From: Paramyrothecium sp. XJ0827
Lineage: Eukaryota; Ascomycota; Sordariomycetes; Hypocreales; Stachybotryaceae
Direction of reading: 5' to 3'
Length of the DNA stretch: 64,000 bases
Assembly (NCBI GenBank): GCA_020881915.1
Contig: JAJFPB010000005.1
Coordinates: 2,604,001 to 2,668,000, forward strand
Positions 48,045-59,607 of the stretch are shown here, in pieces. A model generated the notes under the pieces. It ran no database searches. It saw only the letters and a program-made list of their open reading frames with translations, and was not told the DNA's origin. Within the stretch, counting starts at the first letter, position 1. The number at the start of each line of letters is the position of its first letter. Position numbers and translations under genes: made by a program.

Positions 48045-51000
48045 TCATCGTCCAAATTCCAGGTGTGGAACAATCACAGGCCCATACTTTGTCGTAGCCG
48101 TATAGGCTCCGTCACCCTGGACGACAAAGTCCACCGCTAAACTGAGCTTAGACAGCCCTTGCTGCTGCTGTTGCGTGTTCAGCGCAGGGTTGGGACCGAA
48201 GCCAGCCTGCGTCTGTGCGAGAGCCTCATGATCATAAGCCACGAAGGTAACATAATTCCTCCTCCCCATTAGTTTCTTCAGCTCACGCACAGACCCGCTG
48301 GCGTCAGTGTGGAAGATCTCCATCATGTCCTCCTTGGTATCAGACACCTCGTGGTTCGACTTGTGCCCGTTTTGAGGCACATAGAGCGTCTTTTGGTTGT
48401 GCAGCATTTTCAACACGTAGCTGCTCTGGGGTGCGGCAACGATGGGTGATGTGATGACTTGATACATGGTCTTGTGGTCGCCAGGATGGGTGGGATCGTG
48501 AACCAGGCCAGCTCCTGCAGCATTGACATCTGTGGTCATCATGTCAGTCTCATCAAAAACCTAGGGGCCACTGGAGCTGCACTCACCTCCCGAAAGGAAC
48601 GTCATGCGGATGCCTTTCTGCTGAGAAATACCTTGAAGGGTTCGGATCAGATAGGTCCTCTCAAGATCTTTCGTATCATGCGTCCACAAATCCTTGAGCA
48701 CCTCCTGAATATCCAACTCTCCGAATTGGTTGAGGACATTCCCCATCAATCCCGTCTTACCGACCGCTTTCTTAACTTGGGAAAACCCTTGAGCGACAAC
48801 ATCCTTACCACCTACCACTCCTGCTACTGAGCTGGTCACCCTGCCCAGAATGTTGTAAGTGGTGTTGACAGCCTTCTTTCCAGCTGCAACCGTGTTGGCG
48901 ATGCTCTCCACAGCATCAAGACGTGGATATACTAGAGGCACCGAAACCATCCATATAACGTGTTGGACACTTGGCGGTAGGGTGGCGACCTTTGGGAAGA
49001 TGCCTTGATACGTCGGCCCCGCCATCACTCGCGCCTGTGATCTTTCTGATCGACAGTCTGGTCCGATGACTGCCATTGCAGGACCCAAGAACTTAACGAA
49101 ATGCCAGCCGGTGCCAGTAATGGTGAATATGTCGTGGTCTGTGCTCACGTTTCGCATTATCTCTACAGTAGTGTGATGCTGGAACAGAAGATACATGTCC
49201 GTGGCGACGCGACCGATGTTTTTGAAGATGGGGGATGATTGCATGTATTCGGGATAAGAGCCGTAGCCATCGAAACTGCTCAGGATGTCAGCCACCGTTT
49301 TCAAACTGATACATGACCTCTTCTCCTTACATGTCATGGTCGTCGATCTGTAAAACGTGAGGAATCTGCGCAAAGGCTTCTCGCAAGAATGGCTGATCGA
49401 AGTGGCTAGTATAATAGTGGAAATAGGCATGGGACACATCTTCCTCGTGCCGTGCCGTCCACTGAACATTCTTCTTATTGTCCCTACCGCTGAGAGCCAG
49501 CCATTGCTTCAACAAGGGAACCTCTTTCCACAGCCGATCGCCGTAAATCTGGTCGCCGAGGCCGAGCTGAACGTGGAAGCCACCGCATTCCACGTTCTTT
49601 TGAAGAACGTCTTTCCACATGAATCCAGTGCCTCCTAACCTGGCACGTTCATTTTGAGAGGTAGCAGGAGCAAAATCATTCCCGGAATGTGCGATAAATC
49701 GCCAGCCTGTTTCGTGCCTGCCAGCCACGACAAACTCATAACGTGTGCAACCCAAATGCGAGGTTACTGCATATGTCCATCGCTCAGTACCGCCTTCACC
49801 CATGGGGAGGTCGAGGCTGTACTTATAGAAGCTCCACCTTTGGTGCGTATAGATAACATGAGGCTGGAGTTGCCTCGGATTTGGGGATAGATCTTGACTG
49901 AGATGCAGGTGGATAGTAGGGGGCTGAGGTGCGTCGGTGACAATGAGTATGCTTCCGAGCCACGTACCCCTTTCAAGATCCATGTTGACATATCTCAAGT
50001 AAGGACCGAAGTACACGCCATTTGTTGGTTGGATTCGGTACATGTCAACGCCGGCACTGGGAGGCGGCCCTGTAAATCCGGCAGCGCTAGGGGTCTGCGA
50101 AGCAGCAACGCTCATGATGCTTTCTGCATAACCAGGAGTGTGAGGTGGAAATAAGGGAGATGCCAATGACTGTTTGCCGAACATGGGCGAGACGAGCGGA
50201 TTGCCGTAAGTTGATGCCGTGGGAGAGAGAGGTGCTTGCTCATGTGACATGGGATTGGGACCCTTGGGAAACTCCCATTGAGTGGCCTGGCTAGCGAGAT
50301 GGATGTAATAATATTGTCCCGAATTCTGGTCCAGATGCGCTATCCAACCCTCAGGTAGAGGTGGTGGAGAAGTCGGGTTAGGTACCTGAATGGAGGGCGT
50401 TGCGGGTATAGCCTGTGAACTCTGTCCATTTTGCTCAGGCCGGGGCTCGTTGGCAAAGGCAGGGTGGCCAGGATGCTGGAGGGCAGGAGATGCAAGCCCG
50501 GCGCTTGCAGCAGTATCAGCGACCACTACAGGTTTCTTGGCTGGTGAGGAAGTGCTTGATGCGGTAGGCTGTTGGCTGCTTGAAGGCCCCTGACCACCTT
50601 GTTGAGGTCGTTGTTTCTCGTTCGGATAGGCCGAAGAACCACCGGGATTGACGCTGGAATAGGCTGGAGGGGGAGTTTTGGTGCTCAATCGTTGGAAGTC
50701 CTGCTCCAGGACACTGACTTGTACTTGTCCATTATTTTGGTTCTGGGGCGGCTGTTGAACTGCGGGATTGAAGGTTGTTTGCTGAGGCGGAGGGCTCGAA
50801 ACAGCGTTCGTACCTTGGTAGACCGTTGGCGGCCCGGAGGGTGCCTGGCCAGGCGTTTCGGTGGGCGTCCAAGGTCGTTGAGGTTGTGGCGGTTGATTGC
50901 CATATTGAGCCATCCTCTGCGCTGCCGCAGCGCTCTGTGCCTGCTGAGCTTGCAGACTTGTGAGCGTTGCTGTTCCAGAGATACCGGACGCAGCGTAACG

Positions 51001-51717
51001 GGCTTCGATTCCACCGCCGGGTACTTGTCCGGGTTCGGCGATGGGTGTCTCGGGAGGCGGCGGTGATCCCCGGCTTGCCTTTGTCGTGGAGACCGAGTCA
51101 AATCGAGTCACACCATGTTCGCTTGGTTTTAAAAGCTGTGGATTTGAAGGCGCAGGAGTCGATGAGGAGCTCCCGCCTGGGGGAGGGTAGTAAGTCTTCT
51201 GCTGGAACTGAGGATAGTTTGTGGTAGATGAACCGGGTCGGGGCTGTTCTGGCTGTTGCTGCAAAGGTCTCGCAAACAGTCCAGCATCAGGGTCAGGGCT
51301 AGAGGGAGAGTTGATGAGTTTTGGGGCAGCGCCTCTTCGCTCGGCCAGGCCGGGTTTCTTCTCAATAGGACTCGTGTCGATGCGCGGAGTTGTGTCGTTG
51401 TAGGCAGAACCATAAGGAGAGACTGGGGAAGGTCTTCGAACCTCATCGTCGTCTGGGAATGTCAATGGCGCGGCAGAGCTTGAGGCGCCTGGTGGCAGAG
51501 GAAATGACGGCTTGCGGTTGGAGGGCGTAGAAGATGCTGAGGGCGGCGCAGGGTACCGGAAAGCAGAGGACGAGGAGGACGACACGCCGTCATACGGGCC
51601 AGGACTCTGGGGTTTGAATATCCGTAATGGTTCGACTGTCGGACTGTCTTCGCCTTCGGCCGGAGCAGGTCTGCTGAGGAACAGCTCCTGGTCCGGAACG
51701 CCGCGACTGCGCTCCAT
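48045..51717 (-). CDS. WW domain plus PhoD-like metallophosphatase
   Basis: Three exons: 51717-49331, 49275-48587 and 48529-48045, giving 1186 residues. The first 450 or so residues are Pro/Ser/Gln-rich and probably disordered. A WW domain lies at about 455-485 (LPEGWIAHLDQNSGQYYYIH, with W458 and W481). From about 540 onward comes a PhoD-like phosphatase domain with LGLGDQIYGDRLW and the metal-binding stretch QIDDHDIFDGYGSYP across the first intron. Family knowledge: PhoD-type enzymes are metal-dependent phosphodiesterases or phosphomonoesterases. The fungal intracellular members with WW domains have no well-defined substrate that I can name. No signal peptide is seen, unlike secreted PhoD. 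The WW domain predicts binding to proline-rich partners, possibly in cis. The ATG at 51717 is the first in frame. Confidence 0.88.
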
Positions 51718-53615
51718 GTCTCTCACACTTTGCTTTGCGATGCAATACCGAGTCGCGACTATTGTGCGCACGCAGTGCTGTGCGACCGAAAGCTGACCGA
51801 CAAGTCGATGAAATCAGAAGACGCGCAAGTGAGCAAAATGATGACAGACACCTGTTCTCACAGATTTTGCTAGACGAGAGCGGCTTGCGTATGATAGCCT
51901 GATAGGAGGAGGGGTGCGTAGGCAGGGTGGGAGGGGGAGGGGCGATTTTGGGAGCTGGGGTGGCGGGGCTGCGAACTACCGCTGGCCGCAGAATGGGCCT
52001 CCGTCCCGAGAGATCGATGAGAGGCTTGGAGATGCAGATGGTAAGTTGCGAGAGAGTGCCGGACGACGGGCCGAGCTCGAGATAAAAGGGCGAGGATGGT
52101 AATGACAAGCTGGTCCTGGGCAGCAGTCACAGACTCAAACCATGCCTGGAAGGCCGCGTATCAAACTTCTCTCTCGTGCTGGGCGGCAAGCAATAAAGCA
52201 ATGAGCGAACGCCCAATCCAGCATCCCCAGGCTAGGTGCGGACATTGGACAACGCGAATGGCCTCAATAGACCAGGGTTTAGGGTGGACCCCCAGGCGGG
52301 ACTTGGGAGAGCAGACAACTTTCCTGGACATGGGTTGCCGCAAAGGAGGGTCACAGAGGGGAGTGGGCGGCAGGCGTGTCGAACAAGACCATGGCCCCCG
52401 TGTAGGTCGCATGATTCTGGAGCTGCCACAGGCATTTTCCAAGCTTGATGATTGGCTGCAAGGGTTGAGAGCTTCGTGTCGTGTAAGCGCCCGGGTCTCG
52501 AATCGAGCTGGGCCGCCAAGACTGAAGCGCCGACCTGTGCGAGCCAAGAACGTCTTGCAGCGAAAACGGGGACGCCAGTGCCTCCATCGGGCAGGGCAGC
52601 GTACGACATCTCTTGCCGTGCTGTGCAGGAGGTGGCCTCGTCATGTTACTCACATCGTGCCTGGTGTTGGTGTCCGATGTGACGAGGCTTTGTGGGCATG
52701 GTGTAATGCACTCAAAGGCCCACGGTCGACCGTAACGTGATTGATGGCTTTCGGGCCTGAGCTACAAGAGCTGTGGGCCGGCAAGTGACGGGAACTCCCG
52801 AGGGCGCTTATTTTTATCTTTTCCTGTTCGAGCCCAGTCGAGCGTACCAAAGGCATCGATCTACAAGACCTTGGGAATATACCGTGCCATTTGTTTGAGG
52901 TAGCCAGTTGAAGGTGGCCAGTTGGAATTCAGAGAAGTGCCGTGACGTACAAACAGCCTAGAGAGCAGGGGGCGCAAGTCAGTTCGGTGTCGGACACTGC
53001 CACCAGGTTCCCTCGAGGCTGGCAAAGTGTTGTCGAAGGAAATAGAAGTACACCAGCCACGCTGGGAAAACCAATGAAATAGAAACGCACATAAGCCGGA
53101 CAACTATTCCAGTCCTAAGCTAAATCCAGTAAGACGTGTTGTCATGAACACGTAGAGGTAGAGGACTGAGTTGCTTGCGTCAGGTTCTACCTTACCTTAT
53201 GAAGAACAAGGCGTGAATTTAGATGTTCAAGAGGAAGGTAATAACTACCAGGTACCTGACTTTTGATTGTAGGACGCACAGCGACTCAGGTACCGCCCTC
53301 CAAATTATGACAAATGAGAGCTGCGGTATGTCTGCAGTACCTTACAGGACGTTGCAGGTAGTACCATTTAAGGTACCACATTTAAGGTACCCTCCCCCTT
53401 ACTCAGGTACCTTACCTTACTCAGGTACCTTACCTTACTACCTGTATGTACGTTCCCAAAGACGTAGGTACCAAGGTACCTGACCCACCTGCTTGCACCT
53501 CTCAACGCGTCAAGACGCGGTCGGGAAATCTCGAGTGACAGTTACGTCGATAATTGTCTGCTTGGTAGCAACTCGCACACAACGCATTTGCCAACAAGCC
53601 CATGTCAGCATCAGC
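51718..53615. promoter_or_regulatory. Divergent intergenic region between the PhoD-like gene and msh3
   Basis: 1.9 kb between outward-facing genes. A 214-codon plus-strand frame at 52096-52740 has no family resemblance. The half nearest msh3 is rich in GGTACC motifs from about 53250 to 53485, including an exact 18-bp duplication. A five-codon upstream open frame overlaps the msh3 start codon. Confidence 0.6.
53401..53436. repeat. 18-bp tandem duplication containing GGTACC
   Basis: Two exact copies of ACTCAGGTACCTTACCTT lie back to back, followed by the start of a third. Upstream, at about 53370-53391, the sequence ATTTAAGGTACC also occurs twice. The block lies about 180 bases before the msh3 start codon. 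Confidence 0.9.
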
Positions 53616-53619
53616 ATGA
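53602..53619 (+). promoter_or_regulatory. Minimal upstream open frame overlapping the msh3 start
   Basis: ATG at 53602 opens a five-codon frame (MSASA) that stops at TGA 53617-53619. The stop overlaps the msh3 ATG at 53616-53618 as ATGA. Such an arrangement could lower msh3 translation or require reinitiation, if the transcript includes it. Confidence 0.6.
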
Positions 53620-56600
53620 CTCCGTCTCCAAGGCCGGCGGGCCTGAAGCAGAAGTCTCTGACCTCTTTCTTCCAACCCAAGTCGAACAGCAGCTCTTCGA
53701 AAAAATCCTCTGACCAGCCTGCTGCACGAAACACGGCTTCTTCGTCCCACAAACGACCGCTGCAGGATGACACCGATAATGGCAATGAAGGACCCCAACA
53801 CACCCCCAAGCGGACGAAGAACGATGCCAGCGGCGAAGCCAAGAGCAGTTTCTTCTCCCCCCCTTCGGTCGCTGGTGCCGCCGATGCACAAGATGGGAGA
53901 CAGGCGTCGGCTCGAGCGGAGCGGTATCGATACGACGACTCCAGCCCTCGAAGACCCGCTCCCAAAGATGATAATGATGGCGTAGATGACGCTCAAGAAA
54001 AGCGCAGGTTGCAAGAGCTTCACAAGAAGTTCGTCAAGAAACTGGGCCATCCGGATGCCCTGGCATGGCGTCGTCGAGGTGTCCAGGAGGAAAGCCTGGT
54101 TGCCGAAGAAGACGACCCAGACAACGACGCTGAGGAAGAAGACATCCCGCCGCCGTCAAAATCAAAGAAGAAGGGATCGAAGACTGGGAAGCTGACTCCG
54201 ATGGAACTGCAGTTCCTAGAGATCAAGAGGAAGCACCTCGACACCATTCTCATTGTTGAGGTCGGATACAAGTTTCGCTTCTTCGGCGAAGACGCGCGTA
54301 TCGCAGCCAAAGAGCTGAGCATAGTATGCATCCCGGGAAAGATGAGATACGATGAGCGTACGTTTCCAATTTCCTGCTCGCACTGCAACAATGTCTTACC
54401 CATCTATAGATCCTTCAGAGGCACATCTAGATCGATTTGCCTCTGCTAGTATTCCCGTCCACCGACTGCCCGTCCACGCGAAGCGCCTTGTCGCTGCCGG
54501 CCACAAGGTCGGTGTCGTCCGCCAGATTGAAACAGCCGCGCTCAAAAAAGTTGGCGACAACCGCAACGCACCGTTCACTCGAAAACTCACCAACCTCTAC
54601 ACCAAAGGCACCTACATCGACGAGAATGGAGAGCTGGACCAGGAAACCAGCGGAGGTTCGCCTGCTGGTGGCTATCTCCTCTGCATTACCGAGACCAAGG
54701 CCAACGGCTGGGGCACTGACGAAAAGGTTGATGTCGGGATTCTCGCTGTTCAACCTGCCACAGGGGACATCATTTACGACAACTTTGAGGATGGTTTCAT
54801 GCGCAGTGAGATTGAGACCAGATTGTTGCATATTTCTCCTTGTGAGTTTCTCATAGTTGGAGACCTGACCAAAGGCACCGACAAGCTGGTGCAGCACCTA
54901 TCAGGGAGCAGCACCAATGTGTTTGGCGATCGGAGCAGAGTAGAGCGCGTACCAAAGAGTAAGACCATGGCCGCCGAAGCATATTCTCATGTCGCCAAAT
55001 TCTACGCCGACAAGCTCAAGGACGCTTCCCAAAATGAGGCAGCCAGCGCTCTTCTAGACAAAGTGCTGAAGCTACCGGAAGCCGTCACCATCTGCCTGTC
55101 TGCCATGATCAACCATCTTAAGGACTATGGTTTGGAGCATATTTTCGATCTCACCAAGTACTTCCAAAGCTTCAGCACCCGCTCGCACATGCTCATCAAC
55201 GGCACGACTCTGGAGAGCCTGGAAGTCTACCGCAACTCCACTGACCACTCCGAGAGAGGCAGTCTGTTCTGGGCTCTGGACAAAACCATGACACGCTTCG
55301 GTCGGCGACTGTTGCGTAAGTGGGTTGGTCGGCCCCTTCTTGACGCCCAGCTCCTGCAGGACCGTTTAGCGGCGGTGCAGGAACTCGTGGACAAGCAATC
55401 AACTGCCCCCGTCAACCAGCTCGAAAGGCTTCTTGCGAGCACCAGAACGGACCTCGAACGGAGCCTCATCCGGATCTACTATGGCAAATGTACGCGGCCG
55501 GAGCTATTGTCCGTACTACAAACCCTCCAAAAGATTGCAACCCAATACTCTACGGTGAAATCAGCGGCAGGGACTTCATTTGAATCGCCTCTTCTTAGCG
55601 ATGCCATTTGCAGTTTGCCTCGAATACTGGACTCCGTCGTCTCATATCTGGAGAAGATTAACCTCGAAGCTGCTCGCAAGGACGATAAATATGGATTCTT
55701 CCGCGAGGAGTTTCAGACCGAGGACATTGAAGAACACCAGTTCGGCATCGCCCACGTCCAGCAAGAACTGGATTCCCATCGTGCCGTGGCGGCGCAGAAG
55801 ATCAAGAAGAAGAAGGTTGACTATGTCACCGTGGCCGGGATTGAGTTTCTCATTGAAGTACCCAACACCGACATAAAGCACGTCCCCGCTTCCTGGAGCA
55901 AGATCTCAGGAACCAAGAAGCTCTCTCGCTTCCATACCCCAGAGGTGCTGCAACTGATCAGTGAGCGAGATCAACATAGAGAGGCACTGGCTGCCGCCTG
56001 TGACAAGGCCTTCAGAGACCTGCTTACCTCCATCTCAGAGGATTATCAGCCGCTGCGTGATGCTGTATCGGCTCTCGCTGCTCTGGACTGCCTTCTATCC
56101 CTATCCAAAGTTGCCGCCCAACCAGGCTACACAAAGCCCACATTCTTACCCTCCTCCGCCGAGCCGTCCATCTCAATCTCACAGGGTCGTCATCCCATAG
56201 CCGAGCACACCCTAGATGGCGGCTACATACCATTTTCCACCACGCTGGCACATCCTTCGCCACTAGCTCACCTCATTACTGGACCCAACATGGGCGGAAA
56301 ATCATCGTTTGTACGAGCTCTGGCCCTCATCGTTCTGCTCTCTCAAATCGGCTCCTTTGTCCCCGCCGATTCACTCACCCTCACCCTCTGCGATGCCATA
56401 CATACCCGCACGGGCGCGCGCGATAACCTCTTCGCCGGCGAGTCAACCTTCATGGTCGAGGTTACCGAAACTGCTCGCATTCTTCGATCAGCAACTCCGC
56501 GGAGCCTCGTCATCCTCGATGAGCTCGGTCGAGGCACCAGCACTCACGACGGTGCGGCCATTGCACAGGCTGTTCTGCAGCATGTCGTCACGGAAACCCG

Positions 56601-56967
56601 TTGCCTCACGCTTTTCATCACCCACTATCAGAACCTCGCACGCGTAGTGGATGGGCTCCCGGGGGTAAGAAATGTACATATGAAGTTTGAGGCAGAAACA
56701 AATTCTGATGGGGAAGAGGAGATCACGTTCTTGTATGAGGTCGGTGAGGGTGTTGCTCATAGATCCTATGGCTTGAACGTCGCTCGGTTGGCTCGGATTC
56801 CACGAAAAGTCATTGATGTTGCAGCCCAAAAGTCTGCACAGATGGAATCAGACATGCGGATTCGGCGATTACACGGTGTTTCGACCTTGCTGGCGGACAT
56901 CATGACTGAAGCTGGCGACCTTGATGTTCAATTGGAACAGCTGGTCACCAGCATTGAACAATTATGA
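53616..56967 (+). CDS. msh3: DNA mismatch repair protein MSH3 (MutS family)
   Basis: Two exons: 53616-54357 and 54410-56967, giving 1099 residues. A PCNA-binding PIP box, QKSLTSFF, lies at residues 12-19. A disordered acidic/basic linker follows, then the mismatch-binding domain ([33 protein letters not shown]), connector, lever and clamp. The C-terminal ATPase has Walker [10 protein letters not shown] at 871-879 and Walker B with D951 and E952 in [15 protein letters not shown]. Known role: partner of MSH2 in MutS-beta, which recognises insertion/deletion loops in the nucleus and also acts in recombination of non-homologous tails. The start is the first ATG in frame and places the PIP box at the very N-terminus as in homologues. 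All ATPase residues are intact. Confidence 0.96.
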
Positions 56968-57636
56968 TTTACCAGAAATACCCATGTATTAGACAGCAAT
57001 GTATATTATCAAATTATTAATGATGGAAAGACACCCCATTGACTGAAGTACAATAACTGCCCCCGAATATTGATTTCCATCATTGCGTCGTGACAAATAA
57101 TCATTCGTCTCCCATTCCACAGCAACAGCCCATCGGCTATTTCGATCAAGCCCCTCCCTCGCCGTGCACCTACCCATATCCCATCAGCTCCAATATGTCC
57201 GATGTAAAGTATAAGTATGTGGATGATATAAGACAAGAACGGAAAAACATCTGCTCTTCACCCAGGCGGACAAAACAGTTGTTGCGGACCCAGGGAAAAA
57301 TTGAAAGCAGAAAAAAAAGGTATATGCGTTCCCTATCTCAACGCCATTCTTGCTCCATCAGAGTAACGGATTCGTATTCCCCATGTTGTGGGTAGTCGAC
57401 AGATCGACATGAAGACTTCGATGGTGCTCTGGCAGATCAATTGACGCGCAACTGGTCTCTCAAAAAGAGGCTGGCCGCTTGCCTGAGCACTTATGCATGT
57501 TGATCAGAAGGCATTGGTAGAACAAACAAAGCACGGAAAAAACCGGCCCAAATAAATCAATATATGAAGGTGAATGGGTGCCGTCAGTAATGCAATATTC
57601 TGTCCACAGAATGTATTCGCCCAACCGATGATCGGC
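56968..57636. other. Convergent intergenic region after msh3
   Basis: 669 bases between two gene ends, with A/T-rich 3' sequence. No other feature was seen. Confidence 0.6.
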
Positions 57637-59607
57637 TTAGTCTGACGCACCAAGGTCGTCTTGTGGAGATTCGGACGTCCAAAGACCTAAAGAAGGGTAA
57701 CCAGGCTCCCTTTTCGTGAAGGTATCAACCGTATCGGTGGTTTCAAAGCAGTCCTTTGTCAGACGATGATCATCGTGTGTACTTACGCTCAGTTTCTGAT
57801 CACGTCCGTGGGAGAATTTTTGGTTGTCACGATTGATGGGAGTAAAGCCGAGACAAGGAAATTGTGTACTTGAAGTGCTTTGATCATACGCGTCAAGAAA
57901 CCCGCGGCCTTGGGGGAGCAGGGGATTTCCTCCTGAGATGTTCAAGTATGGTTGTGTTGGATGGGAAAAAGCGTCATTGTTCAGTGTTCGTCCGTAGCCC
58001 TCCTGTTTAACCTGGGCATGGTCGACTGGTAGTCCATGGAAGTGCTCGTGATTTAAACCGTTGAACGAGCCCCCAAAAGTGTGTGGGATACGACTGGAGG
58101 TGTTGTAGATTGGCTCGTCATTGATCGAAAAGGCACTTTCATCGTGCCCAAGCGAACCTTTAATCTTGTCAGTGGCTTTGACTACAACGCAAATATCTGG
58201 GAATAACCCATCTCAAGGATTTGCTTACCAAGAGAACTTTGGTTCCCGAAAAGATGTGTCTGGACTCTTTCCCGACGAGGAAGTTCCGAGGAGTCATGCC
58301 CGTGTGCTACTTTCGAAGTCTTTCCTGGCGAGGCAAGATTGGATCGCGCAATCGGGTTAAGAGTATGAATGCCTAGTCGCTCTTGGATGCCCAATCTAGA
58401 GTCGTTAACAATCCCAGCGAGAAATCCACCTTGCTCTCCAACTGACTTGTAGTCTCGATGTTTTGGAGTACTGAAAATCGGGTCGTCGAAAGGGGCTGTT
58501 TCCATTAGTACGGTACTTGTTTGGGGGTTGAATTACTTACACGACACCGCATCATCGTTCGGCAACAATGCTTGACCTCGTTGAAGGGTGTCCCATGAAG
58601 CCATGAGGCCGGGAGTAGTTTCATCGTCATGATCAGTCAAAACTCTTGGCTTGGAAGGTTTTTTGTTATGTGTGGTACGATTGTGAGTGTCTCGTAATTT
58701 CGCCCCTCTCTTGACGTTCACGGAGATCTCGGTGAGCGGTTCTGCTTTCTTGCGCTTGGGCTTCACCAACTTCCGAGGAGGTGTCTGCACCGTATTAGCT
58801 TTGATTGCAGTGATGGCAAAGATCAATGGAACACACTGCTTCTTCCTTTCCAGACACGGGTGATGAGGCCTCGTCATAGACATCTTTGACCCTTTGAACT
58901 TCTAGTTTAGGGGTCATGATAACTTGTGTCGGTTCAATACCCTCTGATGTTCGCCTCATTTTGTCAATGACAGATTTTGGTTTCCTCTGATTACGAGTAC
59001 GTTTCATCTCTTCATTGGCGAGATCCATTTTGCCCATACCAGGCCATATTTGTCCCTTCAAGGAGAGAACGTCGCTTCCAAGACAGAAGTCGTCTGCGTA
59101 GTTGTCTGGTGAGTGAAGCAACGGAGGGAGTGAAGGTAGGTCTGCGAAGATGTCTTGTTCTTCCTTGGGGTCTGCCTCCTTGATAATGGCGTCTGTCGAT
59201 CGTTTTGCTTTCCTCTTGATTGGCTACGCAAAAGTTAGAAACCCATCCATCAATTCAGGGAAGAGGCGAACCTTAGGTGATGCCACCGACCCGCTCGGCC
59301 GAGTCCGTCTGCGTCGGGCAGCTTCCTTCATTTGCTTCGCGGCCAATCTGTCGACGAGGAGCGTCTCAATGCCATTTTCCTTGTACCAGTGCTCGTACTG
59401 CTGTAGAGCCAGAGAAGCGGATAAATCTTGATGAGATCTGAGTCTCGTCTGTGTCTCATGGTGTAGATGACCCTTGGATGCTATGTGGGTTAACAAGTGG
59501 GACACGTCGGAGAAATGCGGCGTTTCTGGGCAAACGGTGCAATGCAGAGGGATGCCTCTGCTAGTAGACGAGGGTATGGCGGACCCAGGAGGAGCAGCAG
59601 AAGCCAT
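57637..59607 (-). CDS. Unrecognised protein with a U1/matrin-like C2H2 zinc finger
   Basis: Five exons: 59607-59272, 59223-58837, 58784-58541, 58495-58229 and 58157-57637, giving 584 residues. Near the N-terminus is one finger, LHCTVCPETPHFSDVSHLLT followed by HIASKGHLHH. The pattern C-x2-C-x14-H-x5-H resembles U1/matrin-type fingers that bind RNA or DNA. A conserved-looking helix follows (EHWYKENGIETLLVDRLAAK) and then basic patches such as RKLVKPKRKKAE that could act as nuclear localisation signals. The rest is polar and low in structure. I do not recognise a named family; a nuclear nucleic-acid-binding role is inferred from the finger alone. An additional in-frame 27-codon exon at 60026-59946 may extend the N-terminus through a 329-nt intron (CTGAC branch, CCAG acceptor). 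The ATG at 59607 is used as the conservative start. Confidence 0.72.

Noticed and set aside
52096..52740. 214-codon plus-strand frame between the PhoD-like gene and msh3
   Set aside because: Starts weakly, shows no family resemblance, and overlaps similarly long frames on the opposite strand.
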